Source: Paenarthrobacter sp. DKR-5
GTDB taxonomy: Bacteria > Actinomycetota > Actinomycetes > Actinomycetales > Micrococcaceae
Reading direction: 5' to 3'
Assembly (NCBI RefSeq): GCF_018531425.1
Contig: NZ_JAHBOI010000003.1
Span: 124,001 to 188,000 of the forward strand
DNA: 64,000 nt
The notes under the pieces were generated by a model. The model did not search any database. It was not told the DNA's origin and worked only from the letters and a program-made list of their open reading frames with translations. Below, one piece after another: positions 1 through 8,615 of this stretch; the first letter of the stretch is position 1; each line of letters begins with the position of its first letter. The position numbers and the translations under genes were made by a program.

Positions 1-47
1 ATGGCTGCAACTGATTTAGCTTTTTTGCCAATGTTCAGCATTGTCAT
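1..47 (-). CDS. N-terminus of probable sugar-binding lipoprotein (cut by window edge)
   Basis: Only the first 15 codons are visible. They read MTMLNIGKKAKSVAA, a short basic stretch followed by small residues, as expected for the n-region of an export signal. A purine-rich GAAAAGAAAG lies just before the ATG. The gene would follow the importer permease gene on the same strand after a 72-nt gap with a hairpin. Importers of the MmsAB/XylGH type need a periplasmic or lipid-anchored binding protein, and none is otherwise visible here, so this is the natural candidate. The assignment is inference from position and composition; too little sequence is present to see a lipobox or a binding domain. 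Confidence 0.4.
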   Translation of the reverse strand, partial: MTMLNIGKKAKSVAA

Positions 48-73
48 TCACTTTCTTTTCGTAGGAGACTTCC

Positions 74-98
74 GCGGGCGCCCGGTGCGGGCGCCCGC
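74..98 (-). terminator. Perfect GC hairpin between permease gene and next gene
   Basis: Two perfect 10-bp arms, GCGGGCGCCC at 74-83 and GGGCGCCCGC at 89-98, with a 5-nt loop. It lies 22 nt after the permease stop codon. No U-run follows on the minus strand and an apparent start codon follows at 47, so it may act as an mRNA-stabilising or partial-attenuation hairpin rather than a full terminator. Confidence 0.6.
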
Positions 99-119
99 CT
101 GGTCGGCAACACTGCCTTT

Positions 120-1379
120 TCAGGCCTCTTTGGAGATCACTTCAGTCGTATCAGTGGTTTCGCTCTTGCTGCTGGAACCGAAGTTGCTCATCAGAAGACC
201 AATGATCGATTTGCGGCCCTGGCTCTTGTTGTAGACGTCGAAGGCGACGGCTGCGAGGAGGACAAGGCCTTTGATGATCTGGGTCAGGTCGGCGCCAACG
301 CCGAGCAGCTGAAGGCCGTTGTTCAGCACGGCCATAACCAGACCACCAATAATGGAGCCGACGACGGTTCCCACGCCGCCGGTGACAGCTGCGCCACCGA
401 TAAACACGGCGGCAATTGCGTCGAGTTCCCAGCCCACGCCGTCGAACGGGCCGGAGGCGCTGGAGCGGCCGACGAAGATCATGCCGGCCAGGGCGGCCAG
501 GATCGACATGTTCATCATCACCAGGAAGTTGATCTTCTTGGACTGCACGCCGGAGAGCTCCGCGGCGTGCCGGTTGCCGCCGACCGCGTAGACGTGCCGG
601 CCGACGACGGTGCGGAGTGAGACGAAGCTGTAGATCACGACCAGCACGGCCAGGATCAGGCCCGGGATCGGGAAGGACGTGCCGGGACGCCCCGTGGCGA
701 ACAGGTACGTCGCGTAGAGCACCGCTGCGCTGATCAGGATCATCTTGACCACCGAAACCCACGCCGGCGGGGTCTCCGCGCCGATCTTGGCGTAGTTGCG
801 GCGGCGGCGGATCTCGCCCCAGATCAGGGCGACGACGAGCAGGATGCCGATGAGCAGGGTCAGGTTGTTGTACCCGGTGTCAGGACCGACCTCGGGCAGG
901 TAGCCGGCGCCGAGGACCTGGAAATCGGAGGGGACCGGGACGGTGTTGGACTTGCCCACGAACTGGTTGGCGCCGCGGAAGAGCAGCATGCCGGCCAGGG
1001 TGACGATGAAGGCGGGGATGCCGACGTAGGCCACCCAGAAGCCCTGCCATGCGCCGATCAGCGCGCCGAGGACCAGGCCGATCAGCAGCCCGGCGTACCA
1101 CGGCAGGTTCCAGTCGCGCATCGTGATGGCGACGACGATGCCGGCGAACGCGGCCACCGAGCCGACCGAGAGGTCGATGTGGCCGGCGATGATGACCAGC
1201 ACCATGCCGATGGCCAGGATCAGGATGTAGGCGTTGCCGTTGAAGAGGTTGATGACGTTGTCCGGGGTGAGGGTGAGTCCGCCCGTGAGGATCTGGAACA
1301 GCACCACCAAGGCAATCAGGGCGAAGATCATCCCGAACTGGCGGGAGTTGCCGCCAAATAATTGTTTGAGAGCGTTCAT
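120..1379 (-). CDS. mmsB: Sugar ABC transporter permease (MmsB/XylH type)
   Basis: Inner-membrane permease of a monosaccharide importer, 419 aa. It is hydrophobic throughout, with about ten predicted membrane spans. The family-typical segment GHIDLSVGS lies at residues 66-74, and a late cytoplasmic loop contains [14 protein letters not shown], the segment that contacts the ATPase in this family. The C-terminus is a polar Ser/Thr/Glu-rich tail. The ATG is preceded by GAAGGAC about 10 nt upstream. It follows the ATPase gene by 31 nt, in one transcription unit under the ROK regulator. Substrate is not readable from sequence; xylose, glucose or galactose are the usual possibilities for XylH/MmsB/GguB relatives. 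Confidence 0.85.
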   Translation of the reverse strand: MNALKQLFGGNSRQFGMIFALIALVVLFQILTGGLTLTPDNVINLFNGNAYILILAIGMVLVIIAGHIDLSVGSVAAFAGIVVAITMRDWNLPWYAGLLIGLVLGALIGAWQGFWVAYVGIPAFIVTLAGMLLFRGANQFVGKSNTVPVPSDFQVLGAGYLPEVGPDTGYNNLTLLIGILLVVALIWGEIRRRRNYAKIGAETPPAWVSVVKMILISAAVLYATYLFATGRPGTSFPIPGLILAVLVVIYSFVSLRTVVGRHVYAVGGNRHAAELSGVQSKKINFLVMMNMSILAALAGMIFVGRSSASGPFDGVGWELDAIAAVFIGGAAVTGGVGTVVGSIIGGLVMAVLNNGLQLLGVGADLTQIIKGLVLLAAVAFDVYNKSQGRKSIIGLLMSNFGSSSKSETTDTTEVISKEA

Positions 1380-1410
1380 TGTGTTTTGTCCTTCAAAGAT
1401 CAGGCGGTGG

Positions 1411-2949
1411 TCAGGCGGACTTCTTCGCCGCGGTCATGAGTTTCATCAGGCTTTCCTGGCTGGCTTCGTTCTTGTCCAGTACCCCGGTGATGGAGCCTTC
1501 GAAGATGGTGTAGATCCGGTCGGAGAGGCCGAGCAGCTCGGGCAGTTCCGAGGAAATGACGATCACGCCCTTGCCCTGGTTCGCCAGCTGCTGGATGATC
1601 CCGTAGATCTCGTACTTGGCGCCGACGTCGATGCCGCGGGTGGGCTCGTCCAGGATGAGCAGGTCCGGGTCGGTGAACATCCATTTCGCCAGCACCACCT
1701 TCTGCTGGTTGCCGCCGGAGAGCTTCGAGACGCCCTCGTTGACGGTCGGAGCCTTGGTGCGCAGTGACTTGCGGTACTTCTCCGCGACCAGGAATTCCTC
1801 GTTGTCGTCGACGACGATGCCGTGGGTGATTTTCTTCAGCGCCGCCGACACGGTGGTGGCTTTGATGTCGTCGAGCAGGTTCAGGCCCAGCACCTTGCGG
1901 TCCTCAGTGACGTAGCCCAGGCCGGCTTCGATGGCCTGGCTGACGTTCTTGAGCGTGATTTCCTTGCCGTCCTTGATGATCTGCCCGCGCACGAAGTTGC
2001 CGTACGACCGGCCGAAAATCGAGCGGGCCAGTTCGGTGCGCCCGGCCCCCATGAGCCCGGCGAAGCCGACGATCTCGCCGCGGCGGACGAAGAACGATTC
2101 GTTCTTGCAGACCAGGCGCTCGGCGACCTGCGGGTGCCGGACGGTCCAGTTCTTCACTTCGAAGAAGGTCTCACCGATCGTGGGCTCGTGGTCCGGGAAC
2201 CGCGATTCCATGGTGCGACCGACCATGCCCTTGATGATCCGGTCCTCATCCACGCCCTGCGCCTTGACGTCGAGCGTCTCGATCGTCTTGCCGTCGCGGA
2301 TGATGGTGATGGAGTCGGCGATCTGCTCGATCTCGTTGAGCTTGTGCGAAATCATGATGCAGGTGATGCCCCTGGCCTTCAGCCCGAGGAGCAGGTCCAG
2401 CAGATGCTGGGAGTCCTCCTCGTTCAGTGCAGCGGTGGGCTCGTCCAGGATCAGCAGCTTCACGGACTTGTTCAGCGCCTTGGCGATCTCGACCAGCTGC
2501 TGCTTGCCGACGCCGATGTTCTTGATCGCAATGTCCGGATCGTCGCGCAGGCCCACGCGGGCCAGCAGCTCGGTGGCCCGGACGCGGGCTTCGGACCAGT
2601 CGATGACCCCGCGCTTGACGGGCTCATTGCCGAGGAAGATGTTCTCGGTGATCGACAGCTCGGGGATCAGCGCCAGCTCCTGGTGGATGATGACGATGCC
2701 GGCGTGCTCGGAGGAACGGATGTCCTTGAACTGGACCTCGGAGCCTTGGAAAATGATCTGCCCGTCGTAGGTCCCGTGCGGGTACACCCCGGAGAGGACC
2801 TTCATGAGGGTCGACTTGCCGGCGCCGTTTTCGCCGCAGATCGCGTGGATCTCGCCGGCCTTGACCGTGAGCGAGACATCAGAGAGTGCTTTCACCCCGG
2901 GAAATTCCTTGGTGATCGATCGCATCTCGAGGATTACTGGGTCGTTCAC
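1411..2949 (-). CDS. mmsA: Sugar ABC transporter ATP-binding protein (MmsA/XylG type)
   Basis: Duplicated ABC ATPase, 512 aa, energising monosaccharide uptake. The first half has Walker [10 protein letters not shown] at about 39-47, an ABC signature in the divergent form GVGKQQ at 146-151 and Walker B LLILDEP at 165-171. The second half has a canonical LSGGNQQ at 410-416 followed by [14 protein letters not shown], with a degenerate Walker A, as usual in this family. I chose the GTG at 2949 rather than the ATG at 3018 because a strong ribosome-binding site (GGAGGCGGA) sits directly before it and the resulting length matches the family. A candidate ROK operator lies 94 nt upstream. Confidence 0.87.
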   Translation of the reverse strand: MNDPVILEMRSITKEFPGVKALSDVSLTVKAGEIHAICGENGAGKSTLMKVLSGVYPHGTYDGQIIFQGSEVQFKDIRSSEHAGIVIIHQELALIPELSITENIFLGNEPVKRGVIDWSEARVRATELLARVGLRDDPDIAIKNIGVGKQQLVEIAKALNKSVKLLILDEPTAALNEEDSQHLLDLLLGLKARGITCIMISHKLNEIEQIADSITIIRDGKTIETLDVKAQGVDEDRIIKGMVGRTMESRFPDHEPTIGETFFEVKNWTVRHPQVAERLVCKNESFFVRRGEIVGFAGLMGAGRTELARSIFGRSYGNFVRGQIIKDGKEITLKNVSQAIEAGLGYVTEDRKVLGLNLLDDIKATTVSAALKKITHGIVVDDNEEFLVAEKYRKSLRTKAPTVNEGVSKLSGGNQQKVVLAKWMFTDPDLLILDEPTRGIDVGAKYEIYGIIQQLANQGKGVIVISSELPELLGLSDRIYTIFEGSITGVLDKNEASQESLMKLMTAAKKSA

Positions 2950-3034
2950 TCCGCCTCCAGGGTGACTACGCTGTCCGTCAAACTTCCAGGCGATTTCCGC
3001 CTGCAGAAAAGTAAACAATGCCGCGGCGTTGTCG

Positions 3035-3052
3035 TCAAGTCTTTAACGCAAC
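3035..3052 (-). promoter_or_regulatory. Candidate ROK operator upstream of mmsA
   Basis: Top strand TCAAG-N3-TTAACGCAAC at 3035-3052 recurs at 4298-4315 before the ROK regulator gene with 15 of 18 identical positions, in the same orientation relative to each downstream gene. Shared sites in front of a ROK repressor and its neighbouring transporter operon suggest an operator. Inference from the repeat; no binding data. Confidence 0.6.
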
Positions 3053-3074
3053 GACTCGGTAACGGCCGGATTTA

Positions 3075-4265
3075 TCAACGGCGGATGCCGGTGTGCTGGA
3101 AGACGAGGGCGGCGGCCCCGAGCGCCTCCGCCCGTTCTCCCAGCGAGGACATCGCCACCAGGGTTGTTTCGCCGACCATGGGCACAGCATGGCGCTGCAG
3201 GCCCCGCCGGATGGGGTCGAGGAAGGCGTCGCCGATGTCCGCCAGCGGGCCTCCGACAACGATGACTTCCGGGTTGATCAGGTTTGCGACGTTGCCTAGC
3301 GCCCGGCCGATGGCGAGGCCGGCGTCGTCGATCACGCGCAGGGTCGCGGCGTCGCCCTGCCGCGCCTGCCGCACGATGTCCTCCACCGAGATTGGCGACG
3401 GCGTGCCGCGGCTGAGGAGCTCAATCATGATCGAGGTCGAGGCGACGGTTTCCAGGCAGCCGCGGTTCCCGCAGCGGCAGACGAGGCCGTGCTCGGCGAT
3501 GGTGGCGTGCCCGATTTCGCCGGTGATGCCGATGTTGCCGTAGTACGGGGCGCCGTTGAGGATCAGGCCCGCGCCGATGCCGGTGCCGATCTTCACGAAG
3601 ATCAGGTTGCTCGCCGCGTTGTGCGGCCCCCAGGTGACCTCCGCAAGGGCGCCGAGGTTGGCGTCGTTGTCCACGTAGACCGGCATCTGCAGCCGGTGCT
3701 CCAGCTCCTGGAGGATGTTGATGCCGACCCACTCGGGCAGGATGGCGCCCTGCACGACGGTGCCGCTGCGCCGGTCGATGGGGCCCGGGATGCCGGCGCC
3801 GGCGCCGATCAGCGCCGAGCGGCTGATGCCGGTTTCGTCGAGCAGCGTGTCGAGCAGTTCGGCCGCGGCCTCGATGCCTTCGCTGGCCCTGTGTCCGAGT
3901 GGAAGCGCGACGGCCCGTTCGGCGAGGGACTGGTAGCCGAGGTTGGCCAGCGCGACGCGGACATGCCGCCGGCCGAAGTCGATGCCGACGGCGACGGCAC
4001 CGTTGCTGTTGAGCGTCACCGACAGGGCGCGGCGGCCCGAACTGGTGGTCGGGGAAGTGGAGACGAGGCCGCTCTCGGCCATCACGCGCACGATGTTCGA
4101 CACGGTGGCCGTGGACAGGCCCGTTTGCCGGGAAAGTTCCGCCTGCGTGGACGGGCCGGTACTCAGAAGGGTCTCGATGATCCGCTGCTGGTTCAGGTGG
4201 CGCAGGGCTGTCTGCGATCCAGGGTTGCGGTGCCGGCTCGTCGTCGAGCGCGTGTCAGCGGTCAT
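3075..4265 (-). CDS. ROK-family transcriptional repressor
   Basis: Sugar-responsive regulator, 396 aa. An N-terminal winged helix-turn-helix (about residues 20-70, with QAELSRQTGLSTATVSNIV forming the helix-turn-helix) is joined to a sugar-kinase-like domain starting at GIDFG (94-98). The ROK zinc-site pattern is intact: GEIGH (His253) then CRCGNRGC with Cys263, Cys265 and Cys270. It is encoded 125 nt upstream of the sugar transporter on the same strand and very likely controls it, as XylR/NagC/Mlc relatives do. No clear Shine-Dalgarno precedes the ATG, so an alternative downstream start is possible. The inducer is unknown. Confidence 0.87.
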   Translation of the reverse strand: MTADTRSTTSRHRNPGSQTALRHLNQQRIIETLLSTGPSTQAELSRQTGLSTATVSNIVRVMAESGLVSTSPTTSSGRRALSVTLNSNGAVAVGIDFGRRHVRVALANLGYQSLAERAVALPLGHRASEGIEAAAELLDTLLDETGISRSALIGAGAGIPGPIDRRSGTVVQGAILPEWVGINILQELEHRLQMPVYVDNDANLGALAEVTWGPHNAASNLIFVKIGTGIGAGLILNGAPYYGNIGITGEIGHATIAEHGLVCRCGNRGCLETVASTSIMIELLSRGTPSPISVEDIVRQARQGDAATLRVIDDAGLAIGRALGNVANLINPEVIVVGGPLADIGDAFLDPIRRGLQRHAVPMVGETTLVAMSSLGERAEALGAAALVFQHTGIRR

Positions 4266-4297
4266 AGGAAGAAGCGTGCATCATTTGCTGCTTGAGG

Positions 4298-4315
4298 TCA
4301 AGAAGTTAACGCAAC
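4298..4315 (-). promoter_or_regulatory. Candidate ROK operator upstream of the ROK gene
   Basis: Second copy of TCAAG-N3-TTAACGCAAC, 32 nt before the ROK start codon, consistent with autoregulation. The embedded GTTAAC is palindromic. See the matching copy at 3035-3052. Confidence 0.6.
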
Positions 4316-4405
4316 ACGGCGCTGCTACATTAACCCTCTCTATGCGTGCGAAAGCTCAGGAACAGCTCAAGGCAGGCTGAAGAACGGCTCAGGGGCAGGC
4401 GTGCA

Positions 4406-5383
4406 TCAGCTGCCGGCGTCCCACCACGCCAGGGCCCGGGCGGCGTGGAAGGTGAGCCATTTGGACGGTTCCCCCGGCGGGACGTCGACCTCGAACCAGG
4501 CGCGGCCCGGGAAGCGGTGCTCCTGGAGCCAGGTGCCGTCCGGCCGGCGGGCTTCGCGGATCACGCCGACGGCCGCTTCGAGGCGCTCATCCGGCGGGTT
4601 GCCGTCGTGGAGCGCCGCAGCGCGGAAGTAGTTCACGGCCCGCAGGGCGCTGTACTGCCAGCGGAACGGGTAGGCGAAGACGGCGGCCCACGGGCCGACT
4701 TCGGCGCCCGTCGAGCGGCGGTAGAGGAGGCGGCGCGTAAGCAGATATTCCTCGGCGCTCTTGCGGGCGCCCCGCAGCGGGTCGCTGCCTCCGGTGGCGG
4801 CCTCGTAGTAGAGCAGGCCCTGCAGGGCGTTGAGGGTGGAATGGAAGGAGGAGCGGGTGGAGCCGTTGACCCACTCGCAGTTCCACCCGCCGTCGTCCAT
4901 CCGGCGCGCGAGGAACCAGTCCGCGAGCGCCGAGACGTCAGCGCCGAGCCAGGCACCGTTGGCGAGGGTGTAGGCGTTGATGCAGGCGTCGACTTCGCCG
5001 GTCCAGTACGGCAGGTTCTCGTATTCCCACCGGCTGTTGGCCTCGAGGCGGCCGGCCGTGCCGGCGAGGGCGCCGGCGTCCAGGCCCCACTCCCGGAGCG
5101 TGTTCAGGACCCAGGTGGTGGCGGTCCACGGCTGGCCGGCTCCCGGCGCTGCCTCCGGGCCCTGGAAGTCGAAGTCTGCGGGGAAGTAGGCGCCCCCGGC
5201 CCATTCGCCGTCCGGCTCCTGCAGGGCGAGCAGGCGGGCGCCGAAGCCTTCGGTGGCGACCCGGGCGCGTGTGGCCTGCCAAACCTCGGTTGCCGCACCG
5301 GCCAGGTCACGTTCCACCGGCCAGCGCAGAGCCGGGTCGGAGTCCAGAAGCCAGCCGGTCAGGGAAGCAGCAGCCTCGGTCAT
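4406..5383 (-). CDS. Squalene-cyclase/prenyltransferase-fold protein of unknown function
   Basis: 325-aa soluble protein that looks like an alpha/alpha-toroid of the terpenoid cyclase/protein prenyltransferase fold. It has three QW-like repeats: LQEPDGEW (54-61), RMDDGGWNCEW (161-171) and RRPDGTW (279-285). There is no DXDD motif of squalene-hopene cyclases and no membrane segment, and the length is about half that of a full triterpene cyclase. Function is therefore unknown; a role in binding or processing a hydrophobic or peptide substrate is only a guess. TATCCT ends 7 nt before the ATG, suggesting a leaderless mRNA. The gamma-carbonic-anhydrase-like gene lies just upstream on the same strand. 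Confidence 0.7.
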   Translation of the reverse strand: MTEAAASLTGWLLDSDPALRWPVERDLAGAATEVWQATRARVATEGFGARLLALQEPDGEWAGGAYFPADFDFQGPEAAPGAGQPWTATTWVLNTLREWGLDAGALAGTAGRLEANSRWEYENLPYWTGEVDACINAYTLANGAWLGADVSALADWFLARRMDDGGWNCEWVNGSTRSSFHSTLNALQGLLYYEAATGGSDPLRGARKSAEEYLLTRRLLYRRSTGAEVGPWAAVFAYPFRWQYSALRAVNYFRAAALHDGNPPDERLEAAVGVIREARRPDGTWLQEHRFPGRAWFEVDVPPGEPSKWLTFHAARALAWWDAGS

Positions 5384-5415
5384 GACGGGAAGGATACTCC
5401 GCCGCCTCTCGGGCG

Positions 5416-5937
5416 TCAGGCCCCGTGCACGGCCTTGTGTTCGCGGGCGAGGCGGCGGTAGTGGGCCGCGTTGGCCTGGACGCCCGCGAACTCCTCGTCC
5501 GTGAGCTGCCGGCGTACCTTCGCCGGCACCCCTGCGACGAGGGAACGCGGCGGGATGACGGTGCCCTCCAGGACGACGGCCCCCGCCGCCACCAGCGACC
5601 CGGCCCCGATCACTGCTCCATTGAGCACGGTGGCGCCCATGCCGATCAGGCAGTCGTCCTCGACCGTGCAGCCGTGGACGACGGCGCCGTGGCCGATACT
5701 GACGCCGGCTCCGACGGTGGCGGGGAAATCGGGGTCCGCGTGCAGCACCACATTGTCCTGCAGGTTGCTGCCGGCGCCCACCGAGATGGCGGCGGTGTCG
5801 GCGCGCACGACGACGCCGTAGAACGCGCTGGCCTCTTCGGCCAGCCGGGCGTCGCCGATGAGGGTCGCGGTGGGAGCCAGGAAAGCGCTCGCGTCCACGC
5901 GGGGAGCGGCGCCGTTGAAGGGATGAAGGTGTGCCAT
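5416..5937 (-). CDS. Gamma-carbonic-anhydrase-like hexapeptide-repeat protein
   Basis: 173-aa left-handed beta-helix protein of the YrdA/PaaY/gamma-CA group. Hexapeptide repeats run through most of the chain. The three metal-ligand histidines of the family are present: His66 in VVLHAD, and His83 and His88 in GHGAVVHGC. Many such proteins bind zinc; carbonic anhydrase activity varies, so enzymatic function is not certain. The ATG is preceded by TAGGCT with a 6-nt gap, which fits a leaderless transcript. It is 32 nt upstream of the cyclase-fold gene on the same strand, and divergent from the davA-like gene. Confidence 0.85.
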   Translation of the reverse strand: MAHLHPFNGAAPRVDASAFLAPTATLIGDARLAEEASAFYGVVVRADTAAISVGAGSNLQDNVVLHADPDFPATVGAGVSIGHGAVVHGCTVEDDCLIGMGATVLNGAVIGAGSLVAAGAVVLEGTVIPPRSLVAGVPAKVRRQLTDEEFAGVQANAAHYRRLAREHKAVHGA

Positions 5938-6050
5938 GGGCCCAGCCTAGCCGGGCGCTGCCATGGACGCGGAGGAACCCGGTGTGGCCATTCGTCCCCG
6001 GCGTAGCTGCGCCGGGATGTTTTGCCCGTACCGGTCCCCGGCGGCCGGAC

Positions 6051-6056
6051 TACGCT
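6051..6056 (+). promoter_or_regulatory. Possible -10 box of the davA-like gene
   Basis: TACGCT, about 70 nt before the start codon of the davA-like gene, matches the TANNNT form used elsewhere in this window. No convincing -35 is seen at the proper distance. Confidence 0.4.
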
Positions 6057-6125
6057 GGGGCAAGGCGCCGGAGCCGGCGCCCGCGGGGGACCGGGACGGG
6101 GCCGTGACTGAAGGGACGGGATTGC

Positions 6126-6932
6126 ATGCTGTTGGCTGTGCTGCAGGCAGAGGCGGCGGTGCTGGAGCCGGAGGAGAATCTGCGCCGGATCGCTGCCTCG
6201 GCAGCGGCCGCCGCGGAGGCGGGCGCCGAACTGCTGCTGACCCCGGAGCTGTTTCCCGTGGGCTACGCCCCGGCGCGGGTCCGCGCCGAACTGGACCCCC
6301 AGCTGCTGCCCGAGCTGGCGGCGCGGCTGGCCGGTATCGCCCGGGACCACCGGATCGCGTTGGTGTATTCGCTGCCCGCGGTGGGTCCGGACGGCCGGTG
6401 GCGGATCACCGCCACGCTGGTGGACAGCGGCGGGCGGACGGTGCTCGAGTATGCCAAGGTGCACCTGTTCGGCTCCGAGGAGCGCGCGGCCTTCGTCCCG
6501 GCCGAGGAGCCCCCCGCAGTGGCGGAATGGAACGGGGTCAGGACAGCGCTGCTGGTCTGCTACGACGTCGAATTCCCGGAAGCCGTGCGGGCCGCCGCCG
6601 ACCGGGGCGCCGAGCTGCTGCTGGTGCCGACTGCGCTCGCGGACGGTTTCGAGTCCGTCCCGCAGGTGCTGGTGCGCGCCCGGGCGCTCGAGAGCCAGCT
6701 GGTGATCGGCTACGCGAACCACAGCGGCACGGAAGAAGGTGAGCACTTCCTCGGCGGCAGCGTCGTCGTCGGGCCGGAAGGCGAACTGCTGGCACAGGCC
6801 GGTCCGGCCGACGAACTGCTCTTCGCCAGCGTCGATCCGCACGCCGCGGCCGCGGCGCGCGGTCGGGTGCCGTACCTCAGGGAACGCCGGCCGGAGCTGT
6901 ACCGCCGGTGGGAGCAGCAGCCCCGCGGCTGA
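6126..6932 (+). CDS. davA: Carbon-nitrogen hydrolase, probable 5-aminovaleramidase
   Basis: 268-aa nitrilase-superfamily amidase. The catalytic triad is readable: Glu41 (TPELF), Lys111 (YAKVHLFG) and Cys145 (LVCYDVEFPE). The YDVEFPE context and overall length resemble Pseudomonas DavA, which hydrolyses 5-aminopentanamide to 5-aminopentanoate in the lysine monooxygenase route. A lysine-2-monooxygenase-like gene lies in the same cluster, which supports this substrate, since that flavoenzyme produces exactly such an amide. Other C-N hydrolases (omega-amidase, other aliphatic amidases) remain possible. AAGGGACGGG lies upstream as a ribosome-binding region. Its stop is 15 nt from the converging pucR-like gene's stop. 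Confidence 0.75.
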   Translation: MLLAVLQAEAAVLEPEENLRRIAASAAAAAEAGAELLLTPELFPVGYAPARVRAELDPQLLPELAARLAGIARDHRIALVYSLPAVGPDGRWRITATLVDSGGRTVLEYAKVHLFGSEERAAFVPAEEPPAVAEWNGVRTALLVCYDVEFPEAVRAAADRGAELLLVPTALADGFESVPQVLVRARALESQLVIGYANHSGTEEGEHFLGGSVVVGPEGELLAQAGPADELLFASVDPHAAAAARGRVPYLRERRPELYRRWEQQPRG

Positions 6933-6947
6933 GGCCGGACGGGCCGG

Positions 6948-8516
6948 CTACGGCAGGTACTGCAGGCCGATCCACAGGTCCGTCCGGGTCTGCGTGTCGT
7001 TCAAGTCCGCGCCAAGCAGCTCCGCGGCCAGGGAGATCTGGCGGCGCACGCTGTTGCGGTGCAGGCCCAGGGCCTTCGCGGTCGCGTCCCAGCTGCCGTT
7101 GTGGCCCAGCCAGGCCCGGAGCACCTCGGTCAGGTGCTGCCGCCGGTCCTCGTCCAGGCCCTCCAGCGGTGCGAACAGCCTCGAGGCCAGCATGCTGCCC
7201 GCCTCCCGGCCGATCAGGCCCGTGGCAGTCCAGCTCAGCTCCTCGATCCGCAGGCTCTCGCGGGTGGCGGCTGCCCGCGCCCGCAGCGCGCTCACCTGGC
7301 GGTAGGCCTCCGGCAGCTTCCCTGCCGTGACGGCCTCGCTGACCACCAGCCGCCAGCCCAGCTTCTCCGCCTCGGCCAGCACGCCGTCGTCGACTTTCAG
7401 GCGGGTGACGGCCGCGAAGCCGTAGCCGGTCATTTCAACCAGCTTTGTGTCGAAGAGGCGCCGCCACTGCAGGAGCTCGCGCACCGGACTGTCTCCCGCC
7501 GGCCACGCCGGGGCTTCGACCTTCACGCCCTGGACCACGCGGACCGGACCTGCACGGCCGGCGCCGAGGCTCTGCCAGAGCAGGTCCTGCAGCGCGGCGC
7601 TCATGCCGCCGCCGTCCCGGTCCGGGTGCAGCAGCAGCGCCGTGGCGAGCTGACCCGGGGCCAGCGAGCCGCTCGTTCGCTGGCGCGCGAGGAGTTCCAG
7701 CAGCCCGACGGCGGCCGACACCACGCTGTTCTGCGCCGGCGTCAGCCGGTCCTCGCCGCCGATCAGCAAGGCGCCGAGGTTGTCGTCCCGGGCGCTGCGC
7801 AGCGGATGGCCGATGACCTGCCGGGCCCCCGGAAGGTCAAAGGTCTCGATCTCCACCCGCGGCCCGCTGCCGGAGAGGAGGCGCGCCGCCAGCGGTCCCA
7901 GCGCCGACGCCTCGAGCCCGGCGCTCCCGGCCCTCGCCCGGACTTTGCCGTCGGCGCCGATCAGGACGGCCCAGGACGGCACGCGCTGCACCAGTGCCGC
8001 CAGCAGTTCGTGTTCAGGCCGGCGGGAGAGGACGGCCCGCATCAGCTGCCGGTTCGCCTCGGCGAGCTGGCGGAATGCCTTGGCGCTGTCCGACTCGAGC
8101 AGCTGTGCGAAGGCCAGGCCGACGGCGGCGAACGGCACCGACGGCGGAACCTCCACGAGCGTGAGGCGGTGCTTCCGGCAGGCCTCGACGAGAGCCGCCG
8201 GCACCGCGTCGTGGTAGGGCGTGAGGCCGAACCCGAGGGCGCAGACCTTGGCGCCGACGAGCCTGCGCACATAGGCGTCCACGCGCTCCGGGCTGCCGCC
8301 TTCGCCGACGAACGGCAGCCCGGCGGTGAGCACGAATTCGCCGTCGAGCAGGTACGGCGTCGGGTCCTCGAGTTCGCTCGGCTCCACCCAGCGCAGTAGC
8401 GAACGGTCGTCGGCGTCGTACAGGATGTTCGGGCCCGGCGGCAGGCTCGCCAGGAACTGGGTAAGCGTGACAAAGCTCAGCCGGCTCTCCGGCTCCGGTG
8501 GTGCAATCTGTCCCAT
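6948..8516 (-). CDS. PucR-family transcriptional regulator
   Basis: Regulator of about 522 aa with the PucR/CdaR layout: an N-terminal purine-catabolism (PucR) domain (LTQFLASLPPGPNILYDADD onward), a middle GGDEF-like/GAF-like region, and a C-terminal PucR-type helix-turn-helix, with LGHNGSWDATAKALGLHRNS near the end. I chose the ATG at 8516 instead of an upstream ATG at 8600 because conserved sequence starts here and TACTCT lies 8 nt before it. The gene is divergent from the permease-davB operon and convergent with davA, so it is the obvious local regulator, probably responding to lysine or a catabolite. That role is inferred from position. Confidence 0.82.
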   Translation of the reverse strand: MGQIAPPEPESRLSFVTLTQFLASLPPGPNILYDADDRSLLRWVEPSELEDPTPYLLDGEFVLTAGLPFVGEGGSPERVDAYVRRLVGAKVCALGFGLTPYHDAVPAALVEACRKHRLTLVEVPPSVPFAAVGLAFAQLLESDSAKAFRQLAEANRQLMRAVLSRRPEHELLAALVQRVPSWAVLIGADGKVRARAGSAGLEASALGPLAARLLSGSGPRVEIETFDLPGARQVIGHPLRSARDDNLGALLIGGEDRLTPAQNSVVSAAVGLLELLARQRTSGSLAPGQLATALLLHPDRDGGGMSAALQDLLWQSLGAGRAGPVRVVQGVKVEAPAWPAGDSPVRELLQWRRLFDTKLVEMTGYGFAAVTRLKVDDGVLAEAEKLGWRLVVSEAVTAGKLPEAYRQVSALRARAAATRESLRIEELSWTATGLIGREAGSMLASRLFAPLEGLDEDRRQHLTEVLRAWLGHNGSWDATAKALGLHRNSVRRQISLAAELLGADLNDTQTRTDLWIGLQYLP

Positions 8517-8567
8517 GACTGCCAAGAGTAGGCCAAAATGCACCGACCTGAGAGCTGCCTCACAGCC

Positions 8568-8573
8568 TAGCGT
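8568..8573 (+). promoter_or_regulatory. Possible -10 box for the permease-davB operon
   Basis: TAGCGT about 42 nt before the permease start, inside the 99-nt divergent region shared with the PucR-type regulator gene. The regulator's binding site probably lies here, but no obvious palindrome is seen. Confidence 0.35.
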
Positions 8574-8615
8574 GGAGCACGGGAATCCGCCCCTACTCAC
8601 GATTGGACGTCAACG

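Noticed and set aside
2950-3018. Upstream ATG start (3018) for the sugar ATPase gene
   Set aside because: The extra 23 residues have no similarity to the family and no ribosome-binding site, while GGAGGCGGA stands right before the GTG at 2949.
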